Source: Bacillota bacterium
GTDB taxonomy: Bacteria > Bacillota > Clostridia > Lachnospirales > Lachnospiraceae
Assembly: GCA_023411225.1 (NCBI GenBank)
Contig: JAEYPA010000034.1
Span: 1 to 33,474 of the forward strand
Reading direction: 5' to 3'
Length of the DNA stretch: 33,474 nt
Shown piece by piece: positions 31,604 to 33,474 of this stretch; the stretch's first letter is position 1; each line of letters starts with the position of its first letter. The position numbers and the translations under genes are program-made. The notes beneath the pieces are model-generated. The model saw nothing but the letters and a program-made list of their open reading frames with translations, had not been told where the DNA came from and searched no databases.

Positions 31604-33088
31604 ATGAACGAGAATTTTTATTATCGAAAAATGAATTATAGTGATATAGAATCCTTAAAGTTATTGGATACAATCAGAGATCTGGTACTGTATATAGCGG
31701 ATACAAATGGAGAGAAGAAAGCACTTTGCAGTAAAACAGAAGACCTGACATATGCACAACTAAAGGAACATACTTTTAGAATTGCATCTTTTTTGTCTGG
31801 GAAACTTGAAAAAGGAACATGTATAGCAGTTTTGTGTGATCCATCTATAGCATGGGTGGAGGCTTTCCTTGGCATTACCTGTGGTGGAATGACGGCAGTT
31901 TTGATTCCACCAGCAATGCCTTCAGAGATGATTTGTGGACTTATGAGAATCACCAACACAAAAGGAGTCATATTTGGAAAAGAGTTTGCTGGGAATATCG
32001 AATTAATTAATAAGAGTGTGCAGCTGGAGCTTTGTATTGCATTAGAACAAATCTGTCAGGAAGAGGGGCAAAAGGTAGAGATGATTGGAGAAATTGATCC
32101 TAACTCTATTGCAGCTCTCTTTTTTACTACCGGAACTACGGGAGCAAATAAATGCGTTCCGCTGACACATAAGGTCATTATGAGAAATGCTTATAATGGC
32201 ATGTTAGGTATGCCTTCCCATAAGGAAGATGTATGTCTTGCTATTCTTCCATTTTTCCATGTGTTCGGCTTGATACGTAGTGTTCTTACCTTCTTATATG
32301 AAGGAGGAACCGTTTATCTTAGTGAAAACATGAAGACGTTTATTACAGATTTGCAATGGGCAAAACCTACTACATTGATTCTTGTGCCATCCTTAGCAGA
32401 GAGTCTGTGTGGACTGGCTAGTAAAAAAGGTAGTGAAGTGCTGGGCGGACGATTAAGAACGATTATTACTGGTGGATCTGCAATGAAACCAAAAACAAAA
32501 ATGGAATTCTTAAGGTATGGTATTGAACTACTGCAGGGTTATGGATTAACAGAAGCTTCTATGATCGCAGGGAATACAGATACAGATAAGCACCTAGATT
32601 CTGTGGGGAAACCATATCCAGGAACTGAGGTTATGATTCTAGATGGTGAGATTTTGATTAAAGGCGACAATGTATTTGAAGGATATTTTAACCCTAAGGA
32701 TAATGAGATGGTCTTCGAGAATGGATGGTACCACACTGGAGATCTTGGCTATATTGACGAAGATGGGTACTTGTACCTAGTAGGAAGAAAGAAATTTGTC
32801 ATTATTACCGAGAATGGCGAGAATATAAGTCCTGAAGAATTGGAAAAGAGAATTGATGCCATAGAGGGTGTAGAAGAGTCTCTTATATATGAAGCCAAAA
32901 CAGACAGGGGAAAGGCAGTGATAGCAGTTGATATCTATGCTCCTGGTCTTTCGCAAAAGGATTGTGAAGATAAAGTACTAGAGCTTAACCGAGAACTGCC
33001 AGATTCTCATAGGGTATATAGCATACATAAGGTGGAAGAGCCCTTGCCAAGAAATGCAGGAAAGAAAATCATTCGGAAAAGAGTATAG
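31604..33088 (+). CDS. AMP-forming acyl/aminoacyl ligase (class I adenylate-forming)
   Basis: Activates a carboxylic acid as an adenylate and would transfer it to a thiol. Seen in 494 residues: FFTTGTTGANK at 173-183 (A3), GYGLTEAS at 312-319 (A5), YHTGDLGYIDEDGYLYLVGRKK at 376-397 (A7/A8), and PRNAGKKIIRK at the C-terminus with the A10 lysine. The length fits fatty acyl-AMP/CoA ligases and stand-alone A-domains; the substrate is not readable. An ACP gene starts 10 bases after the stop, so loading that ACP is the natural reading, as in DltA-DltC-like or fatty acyl-AMP ligase pairs. The ATG follows AGGGTGAG. Two in-frame ATG codons lie within 12 residues; the first is used here. Confidence 0.92.
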   Translation: MNENFYYRKMNYSDIESLKLLDTIRDLVLYIADTNGEKKALCSKTEDLTYAQLKEHTFRIASFLSGKLEKGTCIAVLCDPSIAWVEAFLGITCGGMTAVLIPPAMPSEMICGLMRITNTKGVIFGKEFAGNIELINKSVQLELCIALEQICQEEGQKVEMIGEIDPNSIAALFFTTGTTGANKCVPLTHKVIMRNAYNGMLGMPSHKEDVCLAILPFFHVFGLIRSVLTFLYEGGTVYLSENMKTFITDLQWAKPTTLILVPSLAESLCGLASKKGSEVLGGRLRTIITGGSAMKPKTKMEFLRYGIELLQGYGLTEASMIAGNTDTDKHLDSVGKPYPGTEVMILDGEILIKGDNVFEGYFNPKDNEMVFENGWYHTGDLGYIDEDGYLYLVGRKKFVIITENGENISPEELEKRIDAIEGVEESLIYEAKTDRGKAVIAVDIYAPGLSQKDCEDKVLELNRELPDSHRVYSIHKVEEPLPRNAGKKIIRKRV

Positions 33089-33098
33089 GATAAGTTAT

Positions 33099-33332
33099 AT
33101 GATTGATGAAAAACTACTAAAAATATTAGAAGGTTATAACGAGAACAAGTTAGATCTATCCTTAATTACCTATGATACCACATTAGTAGGGGATATTGGG
33201 TTATCATCTCTTGAACTTATTATGATAGTTTGTGACATCGAGAAGGTATACAACGTGGAAATATCCATTGATGATGTAGCAGACTTTATTACAGTTGGGG
33301 ATATGATTTCTTATCTGCAAAGGAGAGCATAG
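33099..33332 (+). CDS. Acyl carrier protein
   Basis: A 77-residue carrier protein. The phosphopantetheine attachment motif is GLSSLEL (family consensus D-S-L) with the Ser in DIGLSSLELIMIV, followed by the recognition helix EKVYNVEISIDDV and FITVGDMISYL. The length and acidic character fit ACP. The ATG at 33099 is preferred since the protein then starts MIDEKLLKILEGY, a normal ACP helix I; an upstream in-frame ATG at 33054 lies inside the ligase gene. It holds an acyl or aminoacyl group as a thioester, here probably loaded by the upstream ligase. Not the housekeeping fatty-acid ACP, judging from its neighbours. Confidence 0.9.
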   Translation: MIDEKLLKILEGYNENKLDLSLITYDTTLVGDIGLSSLELIMIVCDIEKVYNVEISIDDVADFITVGDMISYLQRRA

Positions 33333-33333
33333 C

Positions 33334-33474
33334 ATGGAGCTACATGTAAAGAAAGCCAATATGCTAGAACAGATGGTTTTGCAGAATATTGCACAGGATG
33401 CCTTTCTGCAACTATCCGGTGGAATGATGAAAGAAAGCAGAGATATATTTCTTGCTATTTATAACGGCTCAAGT
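33334..33474 (+). CDS. Unidentified gene, truncated by window end
   Basis: The ATG at 33334 lies one base after the ACP stop, with AAAGGAGAG at a proper distance, so it is tightly coupled to the operon. Forty-seven residues are visible, beginning MELHVKKANMLEQMVLQN and continuing with LQLSGGMMKESRDIFLAIYN. I do not recognise the family from this fragment. Its position suggests the enzyme that uses the acyl-ACP, or another maturation factor. Confidence 0.7.
   Translation, partial: MELHVKKANMLEQMVLQNIAQDAFLQLSGGMMKESRDIFLAIYNGSS

Noticed and set aside
1..33474. tRNA, rRNA or CRISPR loci
   Set aside because: No cloverleaf with TTCGA-type arm in a valid context, rRNA sequence or direct-repeat array was recognised by eye; a dedicated scan would be decisive.

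Overview
The window looks like chromosome from an anaerobic, low-GC, Gram-positive member of the Clostridia, most likely a Lachnospiraceae relative of Lachnoclostridium phytofermentans. The grounds are an AT-rich composition, strong AGGAGG-type ribosome binding sites with frequent TTG/GTG starts, a large Firmicute-type SRP RNA with Alu domain, a SAM-I riboswitch on metK, an oxygen-sensitive NrdG2-type radical SAM activase, a CBS-domain family II pyrophosphatase, and TSCPD and DUF1622 small proteins. The genus is an inference from gene content, not from a search.

Layout. 1-2.9 kb: the end of a TatD-type nuclease, rsmA, and a large acidic coiled-coil protein of unknown role. 3.1-5.0 kb: a minus-strand radical SAM activase, tadA, the SRP RNA gene (ffs) driven by a promoter lying on the tadA stop codon, a terminator, and copy A of a short dispersed repeat. 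5.0-9.9 kb: an uncharacterised trio made of a cyclic-nucleotide-binding-like protein, an ABC ATPase without permease, and a helical-repeat/AAA protein whose catalytic motifs look degenerate. 10-17.2 kb: CBS-type pyrophosphatase, a stand-alone Ig-like protein, a flavin-reductase-like protein, an OLD-like ATPase/TOPRIM protein overlapping a divergent shikimate-kinase-like gene, murA and a DUF1622 membrane protein. 17.3-18.8 kb: metK (minus) under a complete SAM-I riboswitch. 18.9-24.5 kb: an HK/RR pair, an RluA-type synthase, an orphan soluble histidine kinase (minus), a HIT protein, and murG with a TSCPD gene (minus). 24.6-28.2 kb: mtnN, an unknown membrane protein, and pgi.

28.2-33.5 kb is accessory in character and the most interesting part. 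After the pgi terminator come repeat copy B and a long AT-rich leader with direct repeats resembling LytTR-type (AgrA/ComE/BlpR) binding sites. Then follows an apparent biosynthetic operon: a YcaO protein closely resembling the Escherichia coli YcaO subfamily, two Nif11-like leader precursor peptides ending in Gly-Gly, a class I AMP-forming acyl/aminoacyl ligase, a stand-alone acyl carrier protein, and an unidentified gene cut by the window end. The core peptides are about 30 residues, hydrophobic, Gly/Ala-rich, cysteine-free, and share the terminus VAAAVG. I infer a ribosomally synthesised peptide pathway that couples YcaO chemistry with acyl activation on an ACP; I do not recognise this combination as a described class. 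Chemistry, export and product remain unknown because the cluster continues beyond the window.
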